A stretch of DNA of 64,000 nt from Closterium sp. Naga37s-1 (Eukaryota; Streptophyta; Zygnematophyceae; Desmidiales; Closteriaceae), in NCBI GenBank assembly GCA_947471745.1, contig CANJKZ010000264.1:875501-939500 (forward strand), in the 5' to 3' direction. The notes under the pieces are model-generated. The model was not told where the DNA came from, searched no databases, and saw only the letters and a program-made list of their open reading frames with translations. This document shows, in pieces, positions 1-11,773 of the stretch. Position 1 is the stretch's first letter. Every line of letters starts with the position of its first letter. Made by a program: the position numbers and the translations under genes.

Positions 1-293
1 GTGCGGAGTTAGATTTAGCCCGTTGAGCTTTAGCTTGAGTTGCTAATTCCTTCTGAGAACCGCTATCACTTTTTTCCTTTGTTTTCCCCATTGGTTTTTC
101 CTTCGGTGGCGTCGAGGTGTCTACAATGCCGATTACTATGATTGCGTCTCGCATCTCGAAGCTGTTGCTGGATTCAGATCTTAAGGATGGCTTCTTCAAG
201 GTCGCGCATCTTGAGAAGTCTTTAAAGTCACATCGACCACTGAAGCATTTACCATCAGCTTATTCCAAGGCGGAGCACGTCCATGGGAAGGCT
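1..293. promoter_or_regulatory. Upstream region of DWF5, unit 1
   Basis: No recognisable gene. The same stretch is at 15605-15880 and 31193-31468. The + frame is open into DWF5, but its translation differs between units because of the 17-base indel, so it is more likely leader or promoter than coding. A minus-strand open frame (15582-15842 in unit 2) with a Lys/Ser/Gln-rich end also lies here; I do not recognise it and the same indel changes its frame. No clear TATA box was seen. Confidence 0.4.
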
Positions 294-3200
294 ATGACCA
301 TAATTAGCATGCTAGCCATGCTCGTGCTGACTCCTCCGATCGCCATCTACATGTAAGATAACGTACTAAGAATATGACACACTGGACTGACAAAGACACT
401 TCAACTATTGAAATTGATCAGTAATAACAAAAGTGATAGCTAAATTCCTAAATGTTACTCGTTTCGAGGTGCAGGTGGTTCATTATGGCCAAAACGGACG
501 GATCGATACTCAAATTCTGGCAATTTTTGGAAAGCAAGGAGTCCATTATGGATGGCCTCTTGGAGGCCTGGCCGTCGCCCTTTTACCCCATCGCGTGGAA
601 AATAATTGGCACATTCGCAGCTTTCGAAGCACTTCTTCAGGTGCGTTTTGGTTCGACCTGGTCAGAATTTCGACGTCCTGATCAGCTAGAATCACGATAA
701 AGGGATGTATCTAAGCGTCTATCAATCCCTTACTTCGGCAGGTTCTCTTGCCTGGAAAGGAGTTTGTTGGACCAGTTTCACCAGCTGGAAACCGACCAAT
801 CTATTGGGTAAGATTCAATAGGACGAACATACTAACACCCTGTCGTGTCACTAGCCGCTACCGTCGTTTCGGAGGCATCTGCCTCCTTCTCACCATCCCT
901 CCACCTGTCGCGTGTATTTCCTGATTTTGCACTCAGTGGGAGAGAATTCCAAATTTCTAAACAAGCACCTCCCAAAACTTCATATGTCCTGCAGTGTAAC
1001 GGATTCCAAGCCTACATGGTCTCCATTGTCACTTACGTCTTTATCTGGAGGTAGAGCCTGCCTCGGAATTGCTTGCTGGACCCACCACCTCGCTCATGGT
1101 TTACGAGTCTGCAAATTCTCTGCATGTTTTTGGATTTTCGCATTTTCTTTGGAAATTGCTCATGCATCATGTGCTTCACAATTTTCACAAATTAACCTGT
1201 CCATGAAAACTGTCATACAGCAGACTGGCGATACTCATCTGACTCCCTCCCTTCCTGTCATCAGAGCCGGGTGGTTCAACCCATCCCTCGTGTACGATAA
1301 CTTCGGCAGCATCCTTTCTGCTCTCAACGTCGTCAGCCTACTCCTCTGCCTCTTCCTCTACGCCAAGGTATGCTCTCTCACTCATGCTCGTCGACTCATT
1401 TTCCTGTTTTTTTTTTCGGTTTTCTTGTCTCGTCTGATTAAATTGGCCCAGCAGTGCAAGTCAAATGACACTCCCTGCTCTGTGGCTGGCTTGTGCAGGG
1501 TCACCTTGCTCCGTCGTCCTCTGACTGGGGGTCTTCTGGAAACTTCATCCAAGACTTTTTCTGGGTGAGTGTCCTTTCCCGTCTGCCTGTTCTGCTGTCG
1601 CCTCTTTTTGTCACCTCGTGACGTGACTGTACCCGTTGCTGCGCTGTCCGTGACCACGTGTTGGCAAGCAATCATACACCAAGACGTTCACCAACAGCCA
1701 TCCTTTTGCCTGTGCGCCTGTCTGTCTGCACACTTACATCCACGATGTCGTGATGTGCTTCTCTTTCCGCATTCCACTCTAACTCTCAGGGCATGGAGCT
1801 GTACCCACGCATCGGCAAGTACTTCGACATCAAGACCTTCACCAACTGCCGCTTTGGCATGATGTCATGGGCGCTGCTGGCCGTGACCTACGCCATCAAA
1901 CAGCTGGAGGCGAGCGGGCGCGTGGCAGACTCCATGGTTGTGAGCGTGGCGCTCATGCTTGTGTACATCTCCAAGTTCTTCTACTGGGAGTCGGGGTACT
2001 GGAGCACCATGGACATCCAGCACGACCGCGGTGAGCCTTTTTGGAACCAATGAACAGCAGTGCTTCTTTTTCACTTCTGTTGGGAGTTGTCGCAATATCA
2101 CGGGTTTGGGTCACCTCTACTCCTTGTCGTTCGCGAATCCATACCTGGGATGTTTCAGCTTGTTCTGCCTGAACCCAATTGTGTCCACCCAATAAACACC
2201 GTCTCCTTCTCCACATCCTCTGAATTGCCTCTGACTGGACTCATCTATTCCCGTATTTGGTTTCTGCTCTCCCTGACCCTCCCCTCCCCTCACCTCCCAT
2301 CTACCCCTCCCTTTCCCTTTCCTTCTCTCTTTGTGCTTCTTCAATCCCGGCCCTCCTGCTGCTCCCATCAGCCGGCTACTACCTCTGCTGGGGATGCATG
2401 GTGTGGGTGCCCTGCATCTACACCTCGCCCGCCCTCTACCTCGTCAACCACCCCCTGCACCTCGGCACTCCTGTGAGTACCGGTCCTCCCTGCGTGCCTC
2501 TCTGCGTGCCTGCTTGTCTGCCTGCTTGCTTCTCTCTCTGCCTCCCTGCTTGTCTCCCTGCTTACCTCCCTACCCATTCCCATAGTTTCTTTTCCCCCAA
2601 TCTGCCCTCCTTGCATGCATTGAACCAGTTTTGTTCATGGGCTTCTAGTCCGCTCATTCCCATCTTCCAGCCGACTCATCAGTCTGAGGTCGTCTATCTC
2701 CCTCTTCTTCCCCTCCGCAGGTCGCTCTGGCTATGTTTCTGTGCGGCTGTGCGTGCATTGCAATCAACTACGACTCGGACCGCCAACGACAGTACTTCCG
2801 GTCCACACACGGCCGCTGCACCATCTGGGGCCGCCCTCCTGCCAAGGTGGGCTTCATGACCCCTGTCAAGGTGGGCCTTCCGGCCAGGAATATGTCATTT
2901 GCCTGTTTTGAGCTGCAAAAAGGCACAGAATGAACCAAAGAAACCGTGCATTAAGACTTCGTGAAACGAGCTGTCATCCATCCCATCGCCCTCCTCATCT
3001 GTGGTGCAGATTGAAGCAGAGTACGTGACAGAGAAGGGCGAGAACAAGAAGAGCCTGCTGCTTGCTTCAGGATGGTACGAACCATGCTACTCTTCCATTC
3101 ATACTCCATACATGTCTCCCAAATTTTTCCTGTAGTTTATCCTACACTGTTCTCCCTGCTAGCATGACCTCGCCTCCTCGCCTTCTCCTGCCTTCAACCG

Positions 3201-3852
3201 TTGCAACCCTTGCTGCTGTGTGTTTGATTATCGCCCTTGCTGCTGTGTGCGGTGCAGGTGGGGGCTCTCACGCCACTTCCACTACGTGCCTGAAATCCTT
3301 GCTTCTTTCTTCTGGACCTTCCCAGCGCTCTTCAACAATGTAAGGCGCTTCCACACGCACTGTACCATGCACTTTGTTCCATAAGGGGGGTAGCTCACAA
3401 GCAAACTAACTGACCATGCTGTGTCCGCATGTTCCATAGTTACCTTCTCGCGTTTCAGTTTCCCATTTCCTTTGATAGCGATTCTCTGTCTCGTTTTCCT
3501 TCCCTGTGCTGCACTCTAACAGGGAATTCAGTATTTCTACTGCATCTACCTCACAGTCCTCCTATTTGACCGAGCTGTTCGTGATGACGTGCGCTGCAAA
3601 AAGAAGTGAGTTTTGTTGTTGCTAAGCTGTGAAACATGTGAGATTGGCATTGTGTTGTGGGAAGTGAGTTTTTCATTTGCTGGGGCGTGGGACTACTACC
3701 ACTTACTTTCTCGTTCGTACCCATGTTCTCCACCCTCCACCCTCCTCCCCTTGTCACTCCATTTACCTACCCACGTGTTTTTCAGGTATGGCAAGTTCTG
3801 GGACAAGTACTGCAAGTTGGTACCTTACAAGGTGGTTCCTGGCATCTTCTAG
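294..3852 (+). CDS. DWF5: Sterol delta-7 reductase (7-dehydrocholesterol reductase), unit 1
   Basis: Reduces the C7-C8 double bond of sterols with NADPH; in plants it supplies phytosterols and brassinosteroid precursors in the ER membrane. Thirteen exons with GT-AG introns join in frame to 426 residues (Arabidopsis DWF5, as recalled, is 432): 294-352, 475-640, 742-807, 995-1050, 1265-1367, 1499-1564, 1790-2030, 2372-2472, 2721-2846, 3010-3074, 3258-3339, 3523-3605, 3786-3852. Family blocks in order: LLPGKEFVGPVSPAGNRP, GHLAPSSSD, GMELYPRIGKYFDIK, CRFGMMSW, YWSTMDIQHDRAGYY, DRQRQYFR, ASGWWGLSRHFHYVPEI, LLFDRAVRDD and the C-terminal PYKVVPGIF. The start at 294 (MTIISMLAM) aligns with the plant N-terminal membrane helix; frames further upstream differ between units. 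It is polytopic with many hydrophobic segments. The 3' end converges on the DUF268 gene 304 bp away. Confidence 0.95.
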
Positions 3853-4155
3853 AACAGGCCCTTGTCATAATGTATTCTTTTAAGTTGTATACACGCTTGC
3901 TGGGCGTGCTGCCCGCAATTCATCCAGAACATCAGAGTTTGGAGAACGTTTCCCTGCTACAATTTCTAAAGCAAAAATATGCAGGTAGAGATACTGTGAA
4001 CAAAATAGTGATGCATGATATTGTTTGAAAGTTTTCTTACCAGCAGTAACGCAATTCTCATGATGTTGTGCTATGTGCTCAGCTGATGGCTAAACAATAA
4101 GTTTTCACATCAGCAGGCAGGCAGTCCGTACTCTAAACGACACTCCCCTAGCTTT

Positions 4156-5750
4156 TCAAGGTAGATAGTATAATACGAGGATTGGCTGTACAAAAACGCC
4201 ATTCTGATACTGCGTGTAGAAGTCCTCCAGCTTTCCCCCAATTGTGTCCAGATGCTTCCAGCCCTCTATAAGCTTTGGCATGCGCAGTGGACCGTACACC
4301 CTGTGTGCGTTAAAAGCAATAGTGTCATTTCCCACGGGTACTCCCAAGTAAAATAGCCCTTCTCTCTTAACCAGACCCTGGATCTGAAAGAAGGGCAAGA
4401 AGGGAGAGGGAAAGGTGAGATGCGGAAATGGGTTACGAGGGGAAAGGGTGGGATTCTCTACTGGAAGACACATGGACAGACACCTGACCTGACACAACAG
4501 ACAAAAACCTTCTTTCATGCAGTAAACCCACAGCAACTTATAGGGAGGAAGAGGGACCACCCACAACCCATCTCAACCACTCTGTAGCCCTGAACACACC
4601 TTCTTCATCCTTTGCAGGTCGCCCGTGGGATTCATGGGATCGCCGTATCTCCCCAATCCGTCGTGCTCGATCGACGAGAACGAAACGATCACGTCAAACA
4701 CGTCATCTATCGCATCTAATTGCTCAATCGAGATAGACTTGATCCTAGGGTGTGACACCACAGGAGGGTTGAAATCAACGGTCGTGATCGACCCTGCATC
4801 AGCTGCAATGCAGATCGCTTCCACCCAAGGAGTCTGACTGCCAATAATCAGTACACTCTTTCCTCTAATCGGATAACGATCAAACGCCTCGAAGCAAAAC
4901 AATGACGACGACTCGTCGTAGCCGCTGAGCTGCCCGGATGACAAATCTCTTGAGCGGGCCACCTGGAGCATGCTGTTGATTTGCTCGTCTGTCCAAACGG
5001 GTGGGACCGCGCCGGAATCTGGAGCGTCGGTATTGAAGAAAAACGGCTGCACTGCAATCTGGCCGTTCATTGTGTAGAGGTCGCGAATTGACGGCCGGAT
5101 CCAGTCCCACGGCACAGGTCCGGGAAAACCGAAGCTGTCTATGCGAAAGCGAGACGGACGAACGGTCTGCTTGAGCGACATCGGTGCGGTAACCACTGCA
5201 GATGCATTTCGTAGGGAATCATTGCGAGGCACTACTGTATCTGTAGAGTCAGAGAGGTTAGTGGAAGTTAGCTTCGAGTCCCTAACAGCGACAGGTAGGA
5301 GGACGGAATTGGATCCCGATAATAGAGTGTTTCGGTGTACGCTTGTCGAGTCAGCTTGCGGGGATATCGTAACTGTTTGTAGGGATTCCAGAACACGAAC
5401 GGGAATGCAGGGAGGGGCAATAAACGGGGGAGGGGAGGGAGGGGAAGTGGGTGGGTGGGGGGAGGGGGGAATGACCGAGATGGAAGGGGATGATTAGCCT
5501 AAATTATGCCCCTGTCACTACATTCCAAATTACTTCCGACTCTAAATCGGCAAATGTTCAACGAATCTGGTGCAGCCTCGCACTATGAACATGAAAAAAC
5601 AGGTGTTTCTCATCATGTGTCAAAACCTTCAGACGCTAACAGGTGCTGTCCGTTACCTTGCACAGATCCATTTTCGAGAATAACGACGGCGAGGAAGGTG
5701 AAAGAGCACACAATGAGGACCTCCTTCCACATGATGCCGCCTTTTCCCAT
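4156..5750 (-). CDS. DUF268-family membrane-anchored protein, methyltransferase-like fold, unit 1
   Basis: Three exons on the minus strand (5750-5657, 5372-4600, 4383-4156) join in frame to 364 residues. Exon 1 encodes a short basic N-terminus and one hydrophobic segment (about residues 11-26, VLIVCSFTFLAVVI), a signal anchor giving a type II membrane protein. The rest is the DUF268 domain: GKSVLIIGSQTPWVEA (about 203-218) resembles a Rossmann SAM-binding loop, followed by TTVDFNPP and the family block SFSSIEHDGLGRYGDP. The last exon holds GLFYLGVPVG and AHRVYGPLR. The long pyrimidine-only stretch on the minus strand between 5376 and 5480 is a strong 3' splice tract for exon 2. DUF268 has no established reaction that I know of; a Golgi or ER methyltransferase is inference. 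Residue 41 is Thr here and Ile in units 2 and 3. Confidence 0.8.
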
Positions 5751-5884
5751 TGCAGTCACTGCCGTTGAAGTTAACATCCTGTAACTTCTTAACGGATCTG
5801 CGTGTTATCCAACTCTGCCGTCACGGGATAACTTAGTCGGAATGAATGAAACGAATAAAAAGATTTATTGAGATCCTGTCCGTG

Positions 5885-6304
5885 GTTTTGACACCAGCTG
5901 TTTATGCGTGTCAACCCGAGTCAGCCCACTTTAGCCGTGTCAACCACTGTAGCAGCTGGGTTAAATCGAGTCGCGCCTACGGAAATTTGCGACGAACCTC
6001 ATTGGTGGGACACGAAAATGTGTCCTTGTGCGATTTTATGCACGTGCCTAAACGTTAGGCGCAACACCCACGTGTTGGATGGCAATTTGTGGAGCATTTT
6101 ACACTAATCTACTGACAATATAATTGGGTGAGAGCGAATCGCCAGCTCTATCGATGCGAGAATCTCGGTTGGATGGTGTGAGCTGCGACTCTTGGCGAGC
6201 GGGATATCCGATGATTTTGAGAGGATGACATTGAGCTATTTTTTTGACACCAACCAACAATGTATGTTCGTGTCAACATTCCAAAATGACACTGGTGTCA
6301 AAAC
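5885..6304. mobile_element. Possible MITE with 13-bp terminal inverted repeats, unit 1
   Basis: GTTTTGACACCAG at 5885-5897 is matched by its exact reverse complement CTGGTGTCAAAAC at 6292-6304. Four to ten further outer bases pair imperfectly (CGTG against CGTA). Inside are repeated TGACAC/GTGTCA motifs and no coding sequence. The size (about 420 bp) and lack of coding potential fit a non-autonomous DNA transposon. I could not fix a target-site duplication, so the family is unknown. It lies upstream of the DUF268 gene. Confidence 0.45.
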
Positions 6305-7204
6305 TACGAACAAGCCCTGAGAACCGTAAAATGCACCATTCTTCTGCGCACAATAAAGGACGTGGCGAATGAATTAGGTAGGAGGAACATGATACATTCG
6401 AGAACGGGATGAGGTGTGGTTATCAGGTGTGTACAGTATACAATACGGTTTCAAGGTTTTGGGTGAGGGGAGGCGGTTTCGCCAATTCCACATGAAATAC
6501 CCATCATGATTCGACTCTTTTCGCATATTTCGTCAAACAGCACGTCGCAAGCGAGCAAACCGTTCGCATAACTCGCATTACCTATTGCAAGCTGGTTTGG
6601 AATGACAGGCTGTGTTGAGTTTGTGTCCTTTGGTAGGACCCATGGTGAAGTGTGGTGCAATACGCATTTCTGTCTGCTGGGTTTGTTCAGGTGTTGGCGA
6701 AACGAGGGACCTGGTAATGAATGCGAGTCACAATTTTCGGTGGCTTCGTGAACCAGCTTTAACCATCAACTAATCATCTCTCATGTAATATGAAGCCTGC
6801 AATGTGGGTGTAAGAGGTGTACTCATGTTCGCGCTTTAGAGTGTTCGTGAAGGATTCATTTTACATCAGTCAACGCAAGTCAGCATCTGCCGTGAATCTC
6901 GGCGGCCATAATTATTGGAGCCGCGCCTAACCTTGCCTTGCCACGAACATTTGTGTTCCGAAAAAAATCTGCTGAAGTGCAATGCAAGGCACATCTGCTT
7001 CACGATTGAGCAAACCACAATTATTGGCGAGACCGCTGGAACGACAACAAAGAGAAAGTGCTCTGAGGATATAAAGCAACGGTTTCATGTAATCTTGGTC
7101 AGATAGTCATAGCAATCAACCTTCCCTCATTAGCTGAGAGCATTTCAGTAGCACAGTCTATCCTCCTCCACTTCATTTCGTCAAGTCGTTAGTAGTCCAC
7201 TGCA
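6305..7204. promoter_or_regulatory. Upstream region of the small membrane-protein gene, unit 1
   Basis: About 900 bp between the possible MITE and the start at 7205, with no convincing gene. A TATA-like TATAAA at 7070-7075 (in ggatataaagc) sits about 130 bp upstream of the ATG and is the best core-promoter candidate. The same stretch is at 21892-22791 (TATAAA 22657) and 37480-38379 (TATAAA 38245). Confidence 0.4.
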
Positions 7205-8034
7205 ATGGCCTTCTGCGGTGCAAATTCAACTCGTCGCTTCCTGCTATCGGCTTTCTTCGCCGTTCTGCTTTTCGACGTTGCACATGGCGCCGGCGACTGC
7301 GGTTACTGTGGCGGAAAAGATTATAACTGCATAAAAAAATGCCAGGTACTTTTGGATGAAGATTTCCGTCACAATGTCTGCTGCTACCGTCGATACTTTT
7401 ACTCTTCAACTTGAACTGCCTTTTCACCCATTAGCTTGTCACACGCTCGCCTTGTTCGTCTTTTGTCAAAATCCCATCTTATTCTGCTCGCCTCTATCTC
7501 CCGTTTACCTCCAGTGCGAAGCGCCACAAAATAAACCGATTCTCTGCACCTACGACGCTGGAGGTTCAACTCTTGGTAAGTCCGCGTCCCCTTTTGCCCG
7601 TCACGATGCCTTGCGATGATTTTCGAAACAGCATCTCGAAACACTTCTCGTGGACCTTGCACACCGCTGACAATTATAGCAACACCTGCTGCTACCGGGC
7701 GCGCTGCGATGTCAGGACTCCTAATATTCCGAAAAAAAGCACGTCGAATTTATGCGCCTGAAATGCATCCAACACTGACACAAATGCGCTGCCCCCCTGT
7801 TTTCCCCTTTCTCTTCCGACTTCCTTTCCGGCAGTCACTTGCCAATACTTCTGCTGGCCGCGCCTCGTACTGGGGGTCGTAGTGCCTCTCGTCACGGGCC
7901 TGATTCTCCTCGGCGTCTTCTTTATCATGCGCCGCAACCGTCTGAGCGCGGAGGAAAAATACGCCTCCCATGCCCCGCCTGTCGCAGCCGCGTACCCGCC
8001 ACCAGGAGGCTATCCCCCCGCGGTTAACGTGTAG
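7205..8034 (+). CDS. Small cysteine-rich type I membrane protein, unit 1
   Basis: Three exons (7205-7345, 7515-7575, 7835-8034) join in frame to 133 residues. Seen: an N-terminal signal peptide (hydrophobic about 12-26, ending near AHGAG), a short outer domain with eight cysteines (32, 35, 42, 46, 48, 58, 70, 74), one membrane helix (about 78-99), a basic stop-transfer RRNR, and a cytosolic tail ending in Pro/Gly/Tyr (PPPGGYPPAVNV). The layout suggests a small surface or secretory-pathway protein; I recognise no family. Residue 112 is Ser here and Ala in units 2 and 3. If intron 1 were retained, the product would be a 69-residue secreted peptide with extra cysteines (NVCCYRR), so the exon model should be treated as probable, not certain. 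Confidence 0.55.
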
Positions 8035-8729
8035 TTACTACTTCAGGAGGTTATGGTGACGAACCTCGATAATAAAGAGGCGGATAGAGCTACTATAGCG
8101 CAAATGCAACAACGGAAGCGCTGGCCTATATGCCGCCTTGATTATATTGTCTTGTTTGGTTTGAAGTTACTAGGATGGTGTTCTAGTAGCCTTGAGGCCT
8201 ATCGTGTCTTGTGCTTGCCATTTCGCCAGGCAACGCGTATCATTATTCCACAAGATCAACCCACAGGAGTCGAAATTCCCGCGCCTGGCAACCAGTTTGT
8301 CCTAAAAATCGCGCTACACGCTGTTTCGCAATTGCTGTTAGCCGTTCTTGTAATGCAAACAAGAATGCTTATCTAGCTCTGCTCGTCTCGTTCAAGCCGA
8401 GGGGTGTGGCATGACCCGACTGGGAATGGTACTGTATGTCCGAGGCTCACGCCGCTCCCTTTTTTATCTCAGTTAAGTATAATTCAATGGTGCAGAACTT
8501 AATGTACAACTCAACTCCAGTAACCATGTGAATCATGTTTCAGGCAAGGGGTGCTCACATTCTCGCAGTCTATTTCCACTCTCAGCGCCGGTCAACAGCT
8601 GCTGCAAAACTCGGATGCGCAACAAGGGAAGTCAACGCCCACCAACTTCTAAGGGCCCACTGCGTGCCTCCAGAATCCCTCTCAACTATACCACAAGCGA
8701 AGCGAGCATATCTCGCCATTTACTTTCTT
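8035..8729. other. 3' flanks between the small membrane protein and SecA
   Basis: Convergent 3' ends. A 107-codon + frame at 8053-8376 starts 19 bp after the stop of the small protein; it differs at residue level between units and shows no family features, so it is read as 3' UTR. Same region at 23622-24316 and 39210-39904. Confidence 0.5.
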
Positions 8730-11606
8730 TCAGCTAGTCTTGGACGGTTGTGCTCCCCCAGGTTGACTCACTGTGACTGGATTGAACTGTAACAGAGCAT
8801 TACAAGAACACACACCATTACAAGACCACACATTCACAGGGTTGTCAAAACCGACTGATCAAAATGCAGAATCATGGGGATGCAAGAACCGGGAGCCAGG
8901 AGGGAGGCGGGAGATTCTGGGATGAAGGCAGGTAGGCAGCCCCAAATGGCATGGCCATATGCGAAGATCATACCAACGACTTTTGAGTCGAATCAAAAGA
9001 TTCTGGGAAGAAAGGCAGGTAGGCGGCCCTAAATTGCATGGCCGTATGCGAAGATCATACCAACGTACACATTTTCTCACCTGGTAAACAGAGTAAATGA
9101 ATTTTCGCCGGATCAGCCATATCATTGCAAAAAAGAGGTTATACCCTTCAAGCTTGTACTCGATACAAACATCTAGATGTCTACGCATGTTCTCACCTGA
9201 TACACGGAATAAATGACGTTTCGTCGGATCTGCCCCATCATTGCGAGAAACAGGTTGTACCCTTCAAGCTTGTACTCGATAAGAGGGTCACGCTGCGCAT
9301 AGCCCCTTAAAGCCACAGCCTGCTGGGTGAATCTGAGCGCCTGCAGATGCTCCTTCCAAAGCAGATCCATCTGAGTGAGCACAAAGTACCGCTCTGCATC
9401 CCTCATTAACCCTGGGACTGCCGATTCTACCTCTGCCTGTAGGAAGGGCGAGGAGGTAGGGTCACAGGGGGTTAGGGTTGAGGTTCGAGAAAGGGATTGA
9501 GGTGATATTGAGGGATGACTGGCGGCGTCCCGCGGGTGCTGTGCCATTTGAAAGTGCGCAGTGCCAAGGGGTGAGAATGGTGATGGAGAAACAAGAGCGG
9601 TGGAAGGGGTGAAAGTGGGTGCTCTTTCAGCTGATTCATTTTGATAAGCTTGAAGTACCGCTTACGGGATTCTCAGTGGTGAGAAATGGGACAAAGTTTT
9701 TCCGCACCTTCTTTGTGTAGTAGGCGTCTTTGCTGCGTTGGTGCAGATAATCCCTTAGGGTGTCTACAGTGTCGCTGTGATAGATGATGTCATCGATTGA
9801 TAAATCCGTGAGCAGAGCACAGTACCTGCAAGAGGGGGTATGTGAAGGATGAAGAGGGAGAAAAGGAAGGGTACACTCGAGAGGGGATTCGGTGCAATGG
9901 AGATAGCGACCGTCTTTCGACAAACCAGTGCTGGGAAGAAGAAGAAGAAAAGAAAAAAAAAAAAAAAATCAACATTACCTCTGGAAGAATTCACTAGAGA
10001 ATTCCAAATGATTAGCATAAATGAGAAGAACTGCAGCACTTACTGTTTGACCTTCTTTGTAAGAGCCTCGAAGTTCCACTCTTCCTGTGACAGCGATGGG
10101 TCGATGTTTGCCTGAGGGAGGGGAGGGGGGGAGCAGATAGTCATGAAAGAGAGGACAGGAGTGGGTGAGTGACCGCATAGCAGGCGAGGTTGACCTTCTT
10201 TGTGAGTGCGTCGAAGTTCCACTCCTCCTGTGACAGCGATGGGTCGATGTTCGCCTGAGGGAGGTGGGGAGCAGAATCCAGATGGAGTGAGAGCAGAGCA
10301 TACATGAACAAGGTTCTTCTCCAGAGAGAACAGCTTTTGAGTCCACTCGGAAATTCTCGAGAAAGAACAGCTTTTGAGTCGACTCGGAAATTCTCGAGAA
10401 AGAACAGCTTTTGAGTCGACTCGGAAATTCTCGAGAAAGAACAGCTTTTGAGTCGACTCGGAAATTCTCGAGAAAGAACAGCTTTAGAGTCGACTCGGAA
10501 ATTCTCGAGAAAGAACAGCTTTTGAGTCGACTCGGAAATTCTCGAGAAAGAACAGCTTTTGAGTCGACTCGGAAATTCTCGAGAAAGAACAGCTTCACAG
10601 TATGGCATGGCACCTGACTGCATCGCACGTGACCACATCATACGTGACAATAACACACCTGATCTGACCGCATTGCACCTGACTGAACCGCACCTCACAT
10701 TGACAATGTCGTTCATGATCAGCTGTGCATACTCCAACATCAGCCCCTCCAGATCGACGAGCACTTTTATCGCACCCAACAGTACCGCACCTGACCTCAT
10801 TGCACCTGACACCACCGCCCCTCACATTGACAATGTCGTCCATGGTCAGCTGCGAATACTCCAGCATCAGACCCTCCAGGTCAATGAGCTTCACGGCAGG
10901 GCATGGTGATACCACCAGTGCCACTTGACCGCATCACACCTGACCGCATCACAGCTAACCACACCACACTGCACCTGACTCCACCACCCCTCACATTGAC
11001 AATGTCGTCCATGGTCAGCTGTGCATACTCCAACATCAGCCCCTCCAGATCCTCTTGTCTCCAGCGCTCTCCTTCTCTCCGAATAAAACCGCTCCCTCTG
11101 GCTGTTTAGCACCTGGTGTGGTGGGGGATGGAAGAGCCTCATACTGCACCAATGCCTCACAGCCATCACCGCACATGACCGTATCACACCACACCACATC
11201 TTCTGTCTCCAGCACTCTCCTTCTCTCCGAGTAAAACCACTCCCTCTGGCTGTTCAGCACCTGGTGTGGTGGGGGTTGGGACAGCACAGGTTAAAAATGT
11301 GTTAGCACTCACAACCATCACCGCACACCACCGTACCACACCACACCACATCTTCTGTCTCCAGCGCTCTCCTCCTCTCCGAGTAGAACCGCTCCCTCTG
11401 GCTGTTCAGCACCTGGTGTGGTGGGGGTTGGAAGGGCACAAAGTACAACCGGCATGCTGAAGACAGAGAATACATCCGTCACCACACATCACCAGATCCT
11501 CTGTCTCCAGGGCTCTCCGTCTCTCCGAGTAAAACCTCTCCCTTTGACTGTTCAGCACCTGGTGGGGGTCGGAAGAGTACAGATGGGTAAGCCAGGCACT
11601 GCAATA
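8730..11606 (-). pseudogene. SECA1: 3' fragment of plastid SecA, unit 1
   Basis: The last five exons of SecA are present: 11112-10995, 10111-10044, 9825-9708, 9436-9197 and 8786-8730 (stop). The upstream exons are missing because the unit switches to METTL5 at 11607. The first retained exon has one more base than in unit 3 (cctcttgtctcc against cctctgtctcc), which breaks its frame. No promoter or N-terminal two-thirds is available, so this is a by-product of the duplication. Echoes of several exons are present: 9082-9165 (of 9197-9436), 10189-10254 (of 10044-10111), and further copies at about 10699-10755, 10826-10888, 11195-11263, 11345-11413 and 11490-11560. Confidence 0.9.
10326..10592. 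repeat. 37-bp tandem array, about 7 copies, unit 1
   Basis: The unit is 37 bp and contains two palindromes, gagtcgactc and ttctcgagaa, joined by gaacagctttt-type sequence. Copies are nearly perfect apart from gagtccactc in the first and ctttagag in one. It lies in the SecA intron between the exons at 10995-11112 and 10044-10111. Confidence 0.95.
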
Positions 11607-11773
11607 CGTAATGCTGCAGCCCCGCTACCCTTCATTCATGCATCCTTCACGTACCCTCCGTTCATGCAAGTGTGTGGCTGTATGTGTGTGTGCGCATGTG
11701 CATGCATGCATGTTCGCATTTTCGCTTGCATGTCTCTGCATGTGTTCGCACATCCTTGCATGCATGCATGCAG
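11607..11773. other. SecA/METTL5 joint and METTL5 intron remnant, unit 1
   Basis: Up to 11606 (gccaggcactgcaata) the sequence matches the SecA intron that continues in unit 3 at 42673. From 11607 it is different and runs, through a TGCATG-rich stretch, into the 3' splice site of a METTL5 exon at 11774. This is the breakpoint of the tandem duplication. The identical joint is at 27196/27197. Confidence 0.9.

Noticed and set aside
485-3852. Fatty-acid elongase (ELO) as first guess for the DWF5 gene
   Set aside because: The assembled exons give the sterol-reductase blocks GMELYPRIGK, GWWGLSRHFHYVPEI and PGIF; no ELO HXXHH box is present.
4625-5497. Plus-strand frames opposite the DUF268 gene
   Set aside because: Shadows of the minus-strand coding exons with no independent support.
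7205-7414. 69-residue secreted peptide ending YFYSST
   Set aside because: Possible if intron 1 is retained, but the spliced model gives a coherent signal-ectodomain-membrane-tail protein with good splice sites. Noted as the alternative.
8053-8376. 107-codon open frame after the small membrane-protein gene
   Set aside because: Starts right after the upstream stop, changes residues between otherwise near-identical units, no family features; read as 3' UTR.
10326-10592. 37-bp direct repeats as a CRISPR array
   Set aside because: The repeats are contiguous with no spacers, and the context is a spliced eukaryotic gene.
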